This document shows, piece after piece, positions 1 through 11,639 of a stretch of 64,000 nucleotides of DNA. The stretch is from Dasypus novemcinctus (lineage: Eukaryota; Chordata; Mammalia; Cingulata; Dasypodidae): the NCBI RefSeq assembly GCF_030445035.2, contig NC_080680.1:116958228-117022227 (forward strand). Reading direction: 5' to 3'. Position numbers and translations under genes: made by a program. Within the stretch, counting starts at the first letter, position 1, and every line of letters starts with the position of its first letter. The notes beneath the pieces are model-generated. The model saw only the letters and a program-made list of their open reading frames with translations. It did not search any database and was not told the origin of the DNA.

Positions 1-922
1 TTAAAGGAACAAGATAAGATTCCAGATGACATAAAGGAGTTGAGACAACTAATCACAGATGTTCAAACAAATCTTAATAAATTTAATGAGGTGGCTAAAG
101 AGATTAAGGATATTAAGAAGACATTGGATGAGTGCAAAGAAGAATTTGAAAGCAAATATAGAAAATAAGCAGATCTTACAGGAATGAAAGGTGCAATAAA
201 TGAAATTAAAAATCACTGGAATCATATAACAGCAGATTTGAGGAGATAAAGAACAGATTGGTAAGCTTGTAAAAATGGCCTTCAAAAGCAAACATACAAA
301 AGAACAGATAAAGAAAAGAATGGAAAAATTAAACCAAGTCTCAGGGAACTAAATGACAGCAAAAGACATGCAAACATACATGTCACGGGTGTCCCAGAAG
401 TAGAAGAGAACGGAAAAGGGGCAGAAGGAATATTTGAAGGAATAATGGATATCTACTGAAGGACATACATATCAATGTCCAAGAAGCACAACATAGTGCC
501 ATCCAAAAAGATTGGAATAGACCAACTCCAAGACACAAACTAATCAGAATACTAAATGCCAAAGATAAAGAGACAGTTCTGAGAGCAGCAAGAGAAAAGC
601 AATGAATAAATTTTAAGGGATACCCAATAATATTAAGTTCTCATTTCTCATCAGAAACCATAGAGGCAAGAAGACAGTGGTATGATATATTTAAGATACT
701 GCAAGAGAAAAACTTTCAGCCAAGAATCTTATATCTGGTAAGACTGTCTTTCAGTAATGAAGAAGAGTTTAGAATATCCACACATAAACAGAAACTGAGA
801 GAGTTTGTAACCAAGAGACCAGCTTTGCAGGCAATACTAAAGGATATGCTACAGTCTGAAAAGAAAAGACAGGAGAGAGGCTTGGAGGAGAGTCTAGAAA
901 TGAAGATTATATCAGAAAAGTA
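1..922 (+). pseudogene. L1 ORF1 remnant (copy 1)
   Basis: The sequence aligns base by base with the ORF1 at 61346-62289 (shared LKEQDK.PDDIKELRQLI near the N-terminus). L1 ORF1 proteins are RNA-binding trimeric chaperones. Several frame breaks and stops are present, including TAA at ~166, so it cannot code for a full protein. Confidence 0.8.
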
Positions 923-2452
923 ACTAAAAGTGTCAAAAGTGTGGTAAAATAAAATATGACAGATAAAACCCAAAGGTCAAAATGGGCAAAATAAGAACTG
1001 CCTTTACAATAATAACATTGAATGTTAATGGATTAAACTCTCCAATCAAAAGATACAGACTGACAATGGTTAAGAAAATATGAGCCACATATATGCTGTC
1101 AGCAAGAGACTCACTTTAGACCTAAGGATACCAATAGATTGAAAGTGAAGGGATGGAAAAATATATTCCACTTATGCAGTAACCAAAAAAAAAACAAAAC
1201 AAAAACAAAAAACAAAAAACCCAGAGTAGCTATACTTAGATCAGATAAAATAGACTTTAAAAGTCACTAAAATGCAAAACCTGAGGAGAAGTCAGGAAAA
1301 AAATTCCATTTACAAGTGACTACAAGAATCAAATATTTAGGAATAAACTTAACCAATGATGCAAAGCACTTGTATTCAGAAAACTACAATGCACTGTTAA
1401 AAGAAATTTAAAAAGACCTAAATAATTGGAAGAACATTCTGTGCTCATGGTTTGGAAGACTGAATATCATTTAGATGTCAATTCTACCCAAATTGATATA
1501 CAGATTTCAATGCTATCCCAATAAAAATTCCACCAGCATTTATTAAATCAATGGAATACATGATTATCAAATTTATTTGGAAGGGTAAGGAGTCTTGAAG
1601 AGCCAGAAATATCTTAAAAAGGAAAAGTCTCACTTCCAGACTTGAAATCATATTACCTAGTTTAGTGGTAAAAACAGCAAGGTACTGGCATAAAGACAGA
1701 CACATAGACCAATGGAACAAACTGATAGCTCAGAAACAGACCCTCACATATATGGTCAAGTGATTTTTGACGAGTCTGTCAAACCCACCCAGCTTGGGCA
1801 GAACAGCCCATTCAACAAATGGTGCTGAGAGAATCGGACACCCCTAGTCAAAAGAAACAAAGAGGACCCTATTTTACACCTTACATAAATATTAACTCAA
1901 AATGGATAAAAAACCTAAATATAAAAGCAAGAACCATAAAACTTCTAGAAGAAAATGTAGGAAAACACGGTCAAGACATGGTGGCAGGTGGTGGATTCTT
2001 AAAAGAGGTAAAAGGAGGACTGAGATGGACTACTGATGCTTAATGTATGTAGAAGTTTAAATTAACTTTAGTTTAAAAATGTGGAAATGTATGGAGTTGA
2101 TGGTACAGAAAACACTGAGTAACTGCTGGTTAATAAATAGGAATGTGGCTGGAAAGGGTAGTCTAGGGATGTAAATGTCGATTGAAAAAAAGTTAGAGAA
2201 TAATCTAGGGACCGAATACAGTAAACCCACAGGTGGATGAGAATTGTGGTTGATTGTATGGATGCAAGAATGTCCTTCGTGAGCTAGAGCAAATATACAT
2301 CATTATTGCAAGGTGGTAGGAATGTAGAGTATCATAGGAAAAATACAACTGGAGTGACCTACGGACTGTGGTAAACAACAATACTATAATATTCATACAT
2401 CTATGTCAAAGATGTACTGTGTTGATAATGAAGGCATATGGAAAAAGTGTGT

Positions 2453-3118
2453 CAAAGGTACACTATGAATGATGGTAATAGTCTGATGATATTCTCTCAC
2501 ATCTATAACAAATGTTCCACCATGGTGTGGTATGTTGGTAAAGGAGTGTTGTATGGGAATTCTGCACATGTGCATGATTGCTTTGTAAGTTCACAACTTC
2601 TGTAATAAAAAATATATTTAAAAAAATAATAGGGTGTGTTGGGGGGAAAATACACCAAATGTAAGATATGGACTATAGTTAGTAGTAAGATTTTGATGAT
2701 ATTCTTTCATAATTTGCAACAAATGGCTCATAATAATGCAAGATGTTGGTGGTGATTTGATGTATGGGAATCCTGTATGGTGTTATGTAAGTTTGCTTTG
2801 TAAGTTCACAACTTTTACTACACACTTATTGTTTATGTATGTCCATGCATAAATTATATAATAATAATAATAAAAATAGGTTGGTTTGAGGAGGAAATAC
2901 ATCAAATGTAAGGTACTATAGTTAGTAGTAAAATATTGAGTATGCTCTTTAATCATTAGTTAAACATGTTTAACAACAATGCAAGGTATTGGTGGTAGTG
3001 TGAGGTATAAGAGCCTTGTATAATGATATGTATGTTTGTTGTTTTATAAGTTCACAACTATTAGTATATACTTATTGTTTATGTATGTTTATGTATGAGT
3101 GATATACTTCAATAATTT
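2453..3118 (+). repeat. Tandem ~220-bp units in the L1 3' UTR
   Basis: Three degenerate direct repeats occupy about 2453-2620, 2655-2875 and 2902-3118. Each has a start like CAAATGTAAGRTA, a middle ATGCAAGRTRTTGGTGGTRG, TATGGGAATCCTGTATGGTG or variants, and an end AAGTTCACAACTNTTA; units 2 and 3 add CTTATTGTTTATGTATGT. The L1 at the right edge of the window begins the same array at about 63870. Confidence 0.7.
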
Positions 3119-3164
3119 TAAGTTAAAAACTAACATTATACTTGGATTTTTCACTAAGATCAGT

Positions 3165-3830
3165 AATAAGTATGTCAGTTCTCACCACTTTTCCACATAG
3201 TGCTGGAAGTTCTAACCAGTGCAAGAAGGCAAGAAAAGGAAATAAAAGGCATACAGTTTAAAAGGAAATAAAACTGTCCCTATTTGCAGATGATGTGATT
3301 ATCTATGTAGAAAATCTCATGAAATCTCCAAAAAATCTCCTAGAACTAATAAGTTCATTCAGCAAATTCACAGGATACAAGACAGACATACAAAAATCAA
3401 TTATATTTTTATGTACTAGCAATGAACTCAGGGACATCAAAATTTAATTTATGATACCATTTACAGTAGCTCAAAAAATGAAATAGGTATGAATCTAACA
3501 AAACACGTGGAGGATTTGTGTGCTGAAAACTCTAAAATCCTGGTGAAAGTAATCAAAGACCTAAATAAATGGAGAGGCATACCTGTGTTAATAGATTGCA
3601 GAAATCAACATATAATAAAGATTTCAATTCTCCCAATCTAATATACAGGTTTAATATAACTCTTATCAAAATCCCAGCAATATTTTTTATTTTTTATAGA
3701 TATAGAATAAAATGGGCAAGATGAGCCTGATTTCAGGACTTAATAACTACAATGATCAAAACTATGTGGTATTGTTGGAGAGATAGATACATTGTGGAAT
3801 ATAAAAGAAGACCTAGAAATAGACCTCCAC
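3165..3830 (+). mobile_element. Older L1 fragment: ORF2 reverse transcriptase
   Basis: Plus-strand frames give LEVLTSARRQEKEIKGIQF and LFADDVIIYVENL, the catalytic FADD box of L1 reverse transcriptase, then SKFTGYKTDIQKS. Multiple stops and frameshifts show it is dead. The right end is indistinct. Confidence 0.85.
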
Positions 3831-3835
3831 GAATA

Positions 3836-4480
3836 TTTCTGTGATAGTTAGGTTCATGTGCTAACTTTGCACATCATGGTGCCCAGTTGTTTGGTCAGGC
3901 AAGCACTGGTCTGATTATTACTGGGAGGATGTTGTGTGAGAATACTCAGGTCCTCCATAAATGAAAGAGTACATATTTATATATGTACTAAGGAGGGTTC
4001 TCTATTGGCTCTGGAGGAGAAATATTGAGGGGCAAGAAGGACCCCCGAAACCAGTCAAAGGAGGGCTGGCTTCCCAGGTGAGTCCAGGCCCATGAGGAAA
4101 TGGATCCTAATATCATGGGTTCCCTGGCTCCAGCTTCAACATGTTTAAAACAGGGAGAAGAACAGGGCAGTCCTGGCCGGGACAAAGGCTTCAGGAAACA
4201 ACAGTGACACCTAGGAAAAGGTGTGCTATTTGAGGACACTTGAAGCTGCCTACTTCATTTTCCTGCCACATTCTCCAGTGACCCTGAGTTAAAAAATCCC
4301 GAGTAGTTAGGCAGATTTTTTAAATGGGCGAGGTTGTGCTGTGGCACACGCAAAACCTAAATTCATCCTCCTTTCCTCCAAAGAGAATAAAAATGTATTG
4401 TTGTTTGAAGACACTGACTTCATGGTAATTTGTGATTCATCAAAGAACTAGTACACCAAACACCCAAACAATGAAAAAAA
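3836..4480. repeat. Decayed interspersed repeat(s), family not assigned
   Basis: The left part, starting GTGATAGTTAGGTTCATGTG, and the right part ending GGTAATTTGTGATTCATC.AAGAACTAGTAC resemble edges of common eutherian LTR-like or transposon repeats. No gene is visible between them. Confidence 0.4.
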
Positions 4481-5100
4481 GCAAGGAACCAGCACTCCAT
4501 TCCCTCAGTCCTACAACACTCTGACCTCCAATTTGCTAAAGTAATCAGAACTCTCGATTTATAAATCTTAAATATTACTTTGTAGGTGGGTAATGAGTTA
4601 ACTTTCAGTCATTCCTGTAAATTGAGCCCATGTGATCCATATTTAGCAGCAATTTCTCAAAGTTTTGACAGGTTACTAATATTTTTTATATAGACTTCTT
4701 GAAATCCTTTCTTTTAGTCTTTGTTTGATTTTTTTTTTTCCAAATAGATTACTGCAGTTTTTGTCATTTGTTTTTTCATTAGAGAACAGTTGGACAAAGT
4801 GTTAAACGGACGTTTATTCTTGCGTAGTCAGAGACATTCTTCAAGATTCTCAACCTATCCTGACCTTCAGACCTAAGGTTCTGTGGGCTTCAAATAATGA
4901 TATTAAGCTAAGTATATGCAAACATACAGATGCATAAAGCAAAATAAAAAATCAGAAATAAAAACCAAGTCAAACAGAAATATTCCCATATCCCTTTTTA
5001 ATCATATGAGCCTTTTAAAAGCAGAGATTGACTCCCACTGGTAGCTCAAGAGGAAGTTAGAAACAACATGCCATTGCTGATTTCAAGATGCAAGTTATAT
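4481..5100. other. AT-rich sequence, nothing recognised
   Basis: There is no long open frame with coding character, no clear repeat and no RNA gene. Confidence 0.5.
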
Positions 5101-5470
5101 GTTAAGGAATGTGAGCAACCTATAGGACCAGAAGTCTCCTCTGGCTTACTGCCAGCGAGGAAATGGGGAACTCAAACCAGCAGCAAGGAATTGGCTCTGC
5201 AAACAATCTGAAAGGGCTTAGAAGTGAAGTCTTTCCCAGAGCCCCCAGCTAGGAGCCCAGTGGAGCCCACACCTTGATTTTTGACTTGTGAGACCTTAAG
5301 CATAGAATCCAGTCAAGCCTGTCGGGATTTCTGACTTACAGAGTTCTGAGTTAATACAGGCTTTTTGTTCGTTTGTTTGCTTGTTTTCCTTTATTTTTGG
5401 GGGGTGTCATTTTAAGGCACTACATTTTTACTAATTTGCTATGCAGCAATGGAAAACTAATGCTGACACT
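5100..5470 (+). repeat. MaLR (MLT1-like) LTR, 3' part
   Basis: The order CAACAATCTGAAAGGGCTTAG, then a run of CCCAGAGCC / GAGACCTTAAGCA / GACTTACAGAGTTCTGAG, then TTTTAAGGCACTACATTTTTA and GCAGCAATGGAAAACTAATG follows the end of mammalian MaLR LTRs (ERVL-MaLR). It is solo and without coding potential. Confidence 0.55.
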
Positions 5471-5479
5471 GTCTTAGTG

Positions 5480-5860
5480 TATCTGATCTGAATCACAAAT
5501 ACTACAAAATGGTGGTTGTTTAAACAGGAATTTGTGTTCTCCCAGTTTCAGAGACCAGAAGTCTTGTTTCCTTCGTGGGTCAGTAGAGTTGTGGTGCTGG
5601 CTTGTCACAACCCATGGAATTCCATGGCTTGCATCTGTACCCCACATCATGTGGTAAAGTTCTTCTTTCTCCTTTCTGTTACTTCCCTGTTCTTTTTAAA
5701 AGGATCCTTTAGTCTGAATTATGATTCACCCTGCTTCAGTTTGTCACACCTTAGCTAAAGATAATCTTCAAGAGGTCCTATTTACAATAAGTTCGCACCT
5801 AACATATGGAGATTAAGAACATGTAAATTAGGGTGCATATTTCAATCTTCCACAGATACC
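5480..5860 (+). repeat. Decayed eutherian repeat, family not assigned
   Basis: The string TTTCAGAGACCAGAAGTCT...CAAGAGGTCCTATTTACAATAAGTTCGCACCTAAC resembles an old LTR-type mammalian repeat. The 80-codon open frame at 5516-5758 lies inside it and has no coding character. Confidence 0.4.
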
Positions 5861-6750
5861 TAGAGTTGATATATAGTTCCTGCCAGGACATGAATTATAT
5901 GTAAGGACTGAGTAAAGGCACTATCCTGCTGAAACGAAATTTTACCTTGAGAAAGCCAACTGATAAAGTTATCTTAAAAATAATAACAGCATTAAATGTT
6001 AGAAATTGATGTTGAATCCCTTCAGTTGCCTTAGATTGTGAATCATATCAAAATAACTTACTTTAGTATAGAAATAACTTAGTTATTATAAGCACCTTAA
6101 AGAAAGATACTCTGTCAATGCAGAGTCCTATCTTGAGAGTCTAAAGTTGATCCTCAGAAGTTTACTAAAGTAAGAGAAGATAGGAAGAGAAAGGAAGGTC
6201 CAAAGTCCTTAGCATAGTTATTGGTAGATTGTTGGGTGATATCTAGTTGGTACCTGAGACTCATCTGCCACAAGTGGCATGCAAAGGAAATTGCAATCTC
6301 TCACCTGAATTCTGGAATACAGTTAGCATTATCGTACAAATAATGATTGAGGTTTAGAAATTAGTGAAAATAGTCTCTCAAATATCACACATCTGGACAC
6401 TGATCCTCATGGAGCAGGGCATGAGCTTGAGTCTAGAGTGATCTCCATATTTTCTTCAGAGAAAATTGAATAGCAACGAAAGGAATTTAGAGAAAGGATT
6501 TACTAATAAGTCACAACAAAGAGAAACACAGAATGGGGGCTTAAACAAAAAAATTAGCGACCTCACTTAGAACAGAAATCACATGGTGAAATGTGTAAAA
6601 GAGCACTGAGATAAGTTGCCCATGCAATTACATCACAGGAACACAGTATTAGGAAATTGAACATGAATCAGTTTGACTCTTAAGATGACACACAGCTACT
6701 CACTTTAGGAAGGGGATTGGAGATTGCTAGGTATGTTTTGGTATTACCAA
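5861..6750. other. No gene or clear repeat recognised
   Basis: Both strands have frequent stops. Composition is AT-rich and even. Confidence 0.5.
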
Positions 6751-6753
6751 TTG

Positions 6754-7140
6754 TGATGGTTAATTTCATGTGTCAACTTGGTTAGGTTATAGTGAGAGGG
6801 CATTTCTTAAATGGGATATGTATCTACAAACAATTTATTGCATATACAGTCAGTTGATTGTACCCAAAATCAACAAAGGATGTGTGCTCAACAATGTGGG
6901 TAATCTCTCCTCAAAATTACTTGGAGGTCCTAAAAGTCAAATCCAAGGGTTTCAGAAGTCAAAAGAATTATTGCCTCAACTTCAATATAGGTCCTTGCTA
7001 GAATTTCTAGTCAGTCAGTTCCCCTGTTCAGGCTTGCCTGTCCCGAGGTTGTGTGAGCCAATTAAATTTCTTAAGGTGTATAGTGCGTATTCGTTCTGTT
7101 TCCCTGGAGAACCCCCTTGCTTAATAAATCTATTTCATTT
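6754..7140 (+). repeat. Ancient eutherian repeat with TGATGGTTAA...CTGGAGAACCC ends
   Basis: It begins TGTGATGGTTAATTTCATGT, contains GAGCCAATTAAATTTCTTA, and ends TTCTGTTTCCCTGGAGAACC, the conserved edges of a widespread mammalian interspersed repeat whose family I cannot name with certainty. The 124-codon open frame at 6770-7144 is a by-product of this repeat. Confidence 0.55.
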
Positions 7141-7149
7141 TTAGAATAA

Positions 7150-9540
7150 ATTCTAAAAATGGGAGAACTGGTGAAAGGAGAGTTTAGTTTGCCAAAGTAT
7201 ATTTTTGCTGTATAGAAGGAACAAGAAATGAGAGATTCACAGAAATGTCTGATTCCTGCCTGTTGCTAGCATTCTCTTGACCTGCTTATGCAATTAGAGT
7301 ATTTCCATTGAATTTCTGCTTGTGAATATCTTAGTTCTTTCCATTTTTAAAAATACATATTAAGTTGTCAGGAATAGTAAATAATAATGGTGAAGTTTAT
7401 TTAGAAGTAAGCAAACATGAATCATGTTAGTGCAGTATAACATAATCCTTTTAATTGCATTTCAAATGTGACAAACAAGGTAAAGCAATGTGCTTATTCC
7501 ACCTGCTTGTTTAATTCTAGTACATGAATTTGGTCCGGATAATTTCCTTTTATTTCTACTCTACCCTGACATACAAAGGATTTTATAATGTACTCTATTT
7601 ATGATATTTTGATATTTCCTATCTTGATGACTACATTGAATAAAATACATATTTATAGGACTCATATTTCTTTTTAAAATTGCCTTAGGAACATAGCAAT
7701 GTTTTACAATTATGTCTATCTATGACATCCATTCAGACATCTAGCAATGTTTTCAATGGACACATCTATCGAAATTTCATATATATTACATATGTACTCA
7801 CATATATATTACAGAGAAAATTAAAATTTCCATTTAACTTTTCTGTGCTAAAGAGCACAGAAAATTACACAAAACTAATGATAATATGGAAATAAAATAG
7901 AAAAAATGTCTTCACTCTTTATGTAAGAACTATGTAGGCTTTGGAGATATACATTATATATTAAATAGGGAGGTTCATAAAATGTCTTTGAAATACACAG
8001 AAATATAGAAATACATTACACATGAAAATAAGTGCAAATATTAAAATTAATTTAACATTTCATATTATATATTCATAATGTTCAGAAGTATGCATATATT
8101 CATACATATTTAAGGTGAGGACTGCTTTTTGTCCCTTGAGGAATTAGGCTTTGTCTCTGATTAAGGAGTATCATGTCTTAGGCCATCATCCAAGAAAGTA
8201 TGGCACAGTTATGGGCACTGCATCCATTATATATATATATATGTATGTGTATATATATACATACATTCACGTACATATGCAAAAAATAATTTTCTCCTTT
8301 GAGGGAATATGTGATATTTGCAGGAACTCAAACTAGTCCACTATATTGAATTGAGTTATATATCAAATAAAGATGATAGCCATGATTTAATGTTAATTCA
8401 AAGTTTCATACACACATTTATATATATATATATATATGGTTTATTTCTGAAATGACCAATTCCCAGGCAAGTCACACTTCAGTATATATGGAATTTAATT
8501 AAAAACAGACTTGTCTTGCTTGTATTCCAGTCATCACTGTATTGCTTGATATTCAGTTCCATTGCAGTGCCTGTCTTAGATTATCCTGTGGAATAAAATA
8601 GGTACTATAAAAATGAATGTTCAAGGAATGATAAAAGACTGTATCACTAAAATTCAGAATTAAAAGTTTAATTTTATCAATTATAGCCAATAAAGGATAC
8701 TAGTAAAGAATACTTGAGAACAAAGTTAACTTTTAAAAATATAATTTGCCAAAATGGTTCTTGGAATGACTTGGAACCATATATCTAGTTCCTTTCAAAT
8801 TAAAAATACAACAAAAAACTGCTTGTAATAATTTCAGTGGCAAGGCTAATTTTATCAGAAAGATCTATAAGTTTCTTCACATGAGTATGATGCTATTAAT
8901 TTTAGTACTAATTAAGAAATAGTGCATTCTGGAAAATTGTTGAAATGTTTTCTCAGATCAGTGAATCATAGCAATGTCAATCTTCGCATTCAATGCTTCA
9001 AAGGGTTATTTCAGAGTAGAGGGTAGAGAGGTCAGGGCCAGGGCCTTCAAAGTTTCTAGAGTTCAGAGCCTAGGTTTCTCAGGTTGGAAAGTACAACTGT
9101 CAAGTGGGAATCAGCATTTCAGAGACTAAACCAAGGGTGAAGGGCTCCATTTCCAGCAAGGAAAAGAACAGTAATGCAGGAAATTCTCCACCATAATCAT
9201 GAGCCAACATAGAAAGGGTAGGCAGGCAGTCCTCAATAGATGCCCTTTCACAATCCCTTTTACAGGTGATGCTTGGTTTGGAACATAATAATCTTTTAAA
9301 TCTGGCTAATTTTCTTTGATAGGGAGTATGTTAGTATTGCATGAAAATCATTTGAGGGAAGATTAGAATCAGTATTCTGATTAGCTCCAAAAACAAATTG
9401 TGGGAAATATATTTTATTATACTACTGGTACTCACCTTGGTAAAGATAAACTATTAACTGTGATGCATTACGCTTGGAAATTAAGTGTGGTTATTTAAAA
9501 TGTTTATAAGTCAGAGGATATTATAACGGTAATCTATTTC
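7150..9540. other. AT-rich intergenic sequence with small microsatellites
   Basis: No gene was recognised. (TA)n/(TG)n tracts lie at 8229-8265 and 8421-8438, and short ATATAT runs near 7780-7810. Confidence 0.5.
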
Positions 9541-9550
9541 TAACTTTCAG

Positions 9551-9631
9551 GTTCCCATGTACATTGAATTTGTGAATGTTTTGAAAGGATTTATTTCCAG
9601 GATGCTTTTAAGTGAGCACACTGTAACTCAG
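9551..9631 (+). other. Exon-like 81-bp segment, unidentified
   Basis: The segment is preceded by TTTCTAACTTTCAG and followed by GTAAGAT, both good splice signals. One frame is open throughout (27 codons, starting VPMYIEFVNVLKGF); the other two contain stops. No partner exon was found, and the peptide matches nothing I recognise. It could be an exon of an uncharacterised transcript downstream of SMC2, a lost exon, or chance. Confidence 0.25.
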
Positions 9632-9639
9632 GTAAGATA

Positions 9640-10970
9640 TTTTTTAATGTACGAGAACATATTTCTGGTTCAACTTTATATTATTTTCTCCATTAAAATT
9701 CCTTATTTTACAACTAAGTTATAAGAGGAGCCATTCCTGGTCATAACACTTAAAAGTTTTTATATTGTGAAAATTATTCATATAAGGATATCAAAACCTT
9801 TATATAGCTTCCAATGTGTGCCTGGTTAAAGTGATTGTTGATTATTGACTTTGATAAAATTATTTTAGCATTTATCTGAAGTCTGGATTGAAGGAACCCT
9901 ATTCAAGAGAATTTGTTTCTACATTCATGAAAGCCCCAGTCCCTCTTTTAAAAGCCTTATTAAATCAGGACCATCCAGGATCACCTCCCTTTGGATTAGT
10001 TGAAAATCAACTGGTTTGGGAAATGAATTACATCTTCAAAATTACTTCATCTTTACCATATGCTGTTGGCTGGAAGTCACACTTAAGAATATAAAGGGCA
10101 TGTACAGCACCAGGAGAGAATTGTTCCAATGATCTTACAGTCCATCCACACTAGCCCACTTTGCCTCTTCCTATTTACAGTGCAAATCTACACGGAAAAC
10201 ATGTCTGTTTTCAGTAATAGCTTGTTTTTCTTTCTTTGGCTCTTTTCACAGCCCAAGCAGCTTTTATTAGTCTGCTGGTGTTGGGGGCAGTGGAGGTGGA
10301 ATTACTTCCAGTTTAGCCTTACTCTAAGGTTATAGCCCTTTGGAGTCAAGTTGCACTGGATGGAACATTTTATTTACATAGGGAAGAGACAGCAAGGTTA
10401 GCTTTACCAGTGGACATCGGTTGCCCATAGCCAATGGGTCTCGATTTATCTAACAAAGGGAGATGGTCTATATGCAAAACCCCTCTCTTATGTTTATGTG
10501 TAATAATGGAGGAATCCACACCCCACTAGGGACAGATATAACACTGGGGTGTGAGATGAATATTGTAAAACATGCCCACCAGAGTCAGACTGTTTTCAGT
10601 AAATGTATATATTCCAGACAATAGAGGAATATACTAAAAGACCCTTTTATCTATTATATTAGGAAATAATGTCTTGCTATATCAGGCTGACACACTTAGC
10701 CCTGAGCACAGGATGTTTCTGTGCAACCTAGGGACAGGTGGCAAGCTGTGTTGGGCCTCCCTGCTACCACACCCTTTCCCAAACTGGGACTTTCCCAAAC
10801 AATTCACTGGCAGATCACCATTATTTTTCTGTTCTTCAGCATCTTTAAGGTGGATAGTATTCTTTAAATATTTTAAGTGGCATTTTTCTTTACTTTCAAT
10901 GTGTGAGTTGACCTGAGTAACCTAGCCCAACATTAACAGAAACAAACCACAAGCCTTTATAGAACAAAAG
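9640..10970. other. Repeat-derived sequence, no gene recognised
   Basis: A stretch around 9950-10090 resembles the 3' part of an old LTR-like mammalian repeat. 10400-10920 is GC-richer and without a recognisable family. Open frames at 9888-10094, 10129-10335 and 10674-10916 lack any known motif. Confidence 0.4.
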
Positions 10971-10989
10971 GATGAATAAAAAGCATAAC

Positions 10990-11403
10990 CCACTGGACTG
11001 GGAGAGACTGTAAACTACAGCATAAACTATAATCCATGCTGTGTAGCAATGCTCCAAAATGTACTCATCAAATACAATGAATGTACCACACTAATGAAAG
11101 AAGTCGTCGATGTGGGAGTGGGGGGTGAGGGGAGTGGGGGTATATGGGAACCTCTCATATTTTTTATTGTAACATTTTGTGATTTATGTCTCTAAAAAAA
11201 AAGATAATAAAAACTAAATAATAAACCTATGAAATCGTGCAGGGCAAAGTGTAAACTATAACGTAAATTCTAATCCACAGTAGCAATGCTTCAATATGTG
11301 TTCATATTGTACAGATGTATTGTACAATATGTATCAGTCATCAAAGACGTTAATGGGGGAACATGTGGGAGAGGGAGGGATGGGATGTATGGGAATCCCA
11401 TAT
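10990..11403 (+). mobile_element. L1 3' UTR fragment with two tandem units
   Basis: Two related units lie at about 10995-11170 and 11237-11403. Each has GTAAACTA.A.C.TAAA, TAATCCA...TAGCAATGCT and a G-rich tract (GTGGGAGTGGGGGGTGAGGG in the first), followed by TATGGGAA.C.CATAT. The first has an A-rich end (11194-11216). A G-rich polypurine tract is a hallmark of L1 3' UTRs. Confidence 0.65.
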
Positions 11404-11419
11404 ATATATATATATATAT

Positions 11420-11623
11420 GATTTATTTATTCATTCCCACCCCCTTGTTGCTTTTTTTTTTTTTGCTGTCTGCTCTGTGTCCATTCGCTACACGTTTTTT
11501 CTGTGTCTGCTTGTCTCCCTTTGTTGCATCATCTTGCTGCGTCAGTTCTCTGCGGTGCACAGGCCAGCTTGCCTTCACATATGGTAGGCAGGAGCCCAAC
11601 TAATTGAGCCACAGCCACTTCCC
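11420..11623 (-). mobile_element. DAS-type SINE, truncated
   Basis: In minus orientation it ends in AAATAAATC and contains GACACAGAGCAGACAGC and the tRNA-like head GGAAGTGGCTGTGGCTCAAT. The middle is deleted compared with the ~400-bp copies, e.g. 43194-43606. Confidence 0.75.
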
Positions 11624-11639
11624 TCCCCTATATTTCTGA

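Larger units (their letters stand above)
1..3118 (+). mobile_element. L1 copy with ORF2 internal deletion (left edge cut by window)
   Basis: The element reads ORF1 remnant (to ~922), a short start of ORF2 (from ~983, MGKIRTAFTIITLNVNGLNS, the endonuclease N-terminus), a jump near 1262-1275 to the last third of ORF2, then a 3' UTR from about 2040. Most of the endonuclease and reverse transcriptase is missing. A (CA5)n run lies at 1187-1219. The copy at 59887-64000 is the same family and aligns along nearly its whole length, but with a different deletion. No poly(A) tail or target duplication was identified at the right end. Confidence 0.85.

Noticed and set aside
2655-3118. CRISPR-like or satellite array
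   Set aside because: Units are ~220 bp, degenerate, within an L1 3' UTR, and the genome is mammalian.
6770-7144. A 124-codon open frame
   Set aside because: Coincides with an ancient interspersed repeat from end to end.
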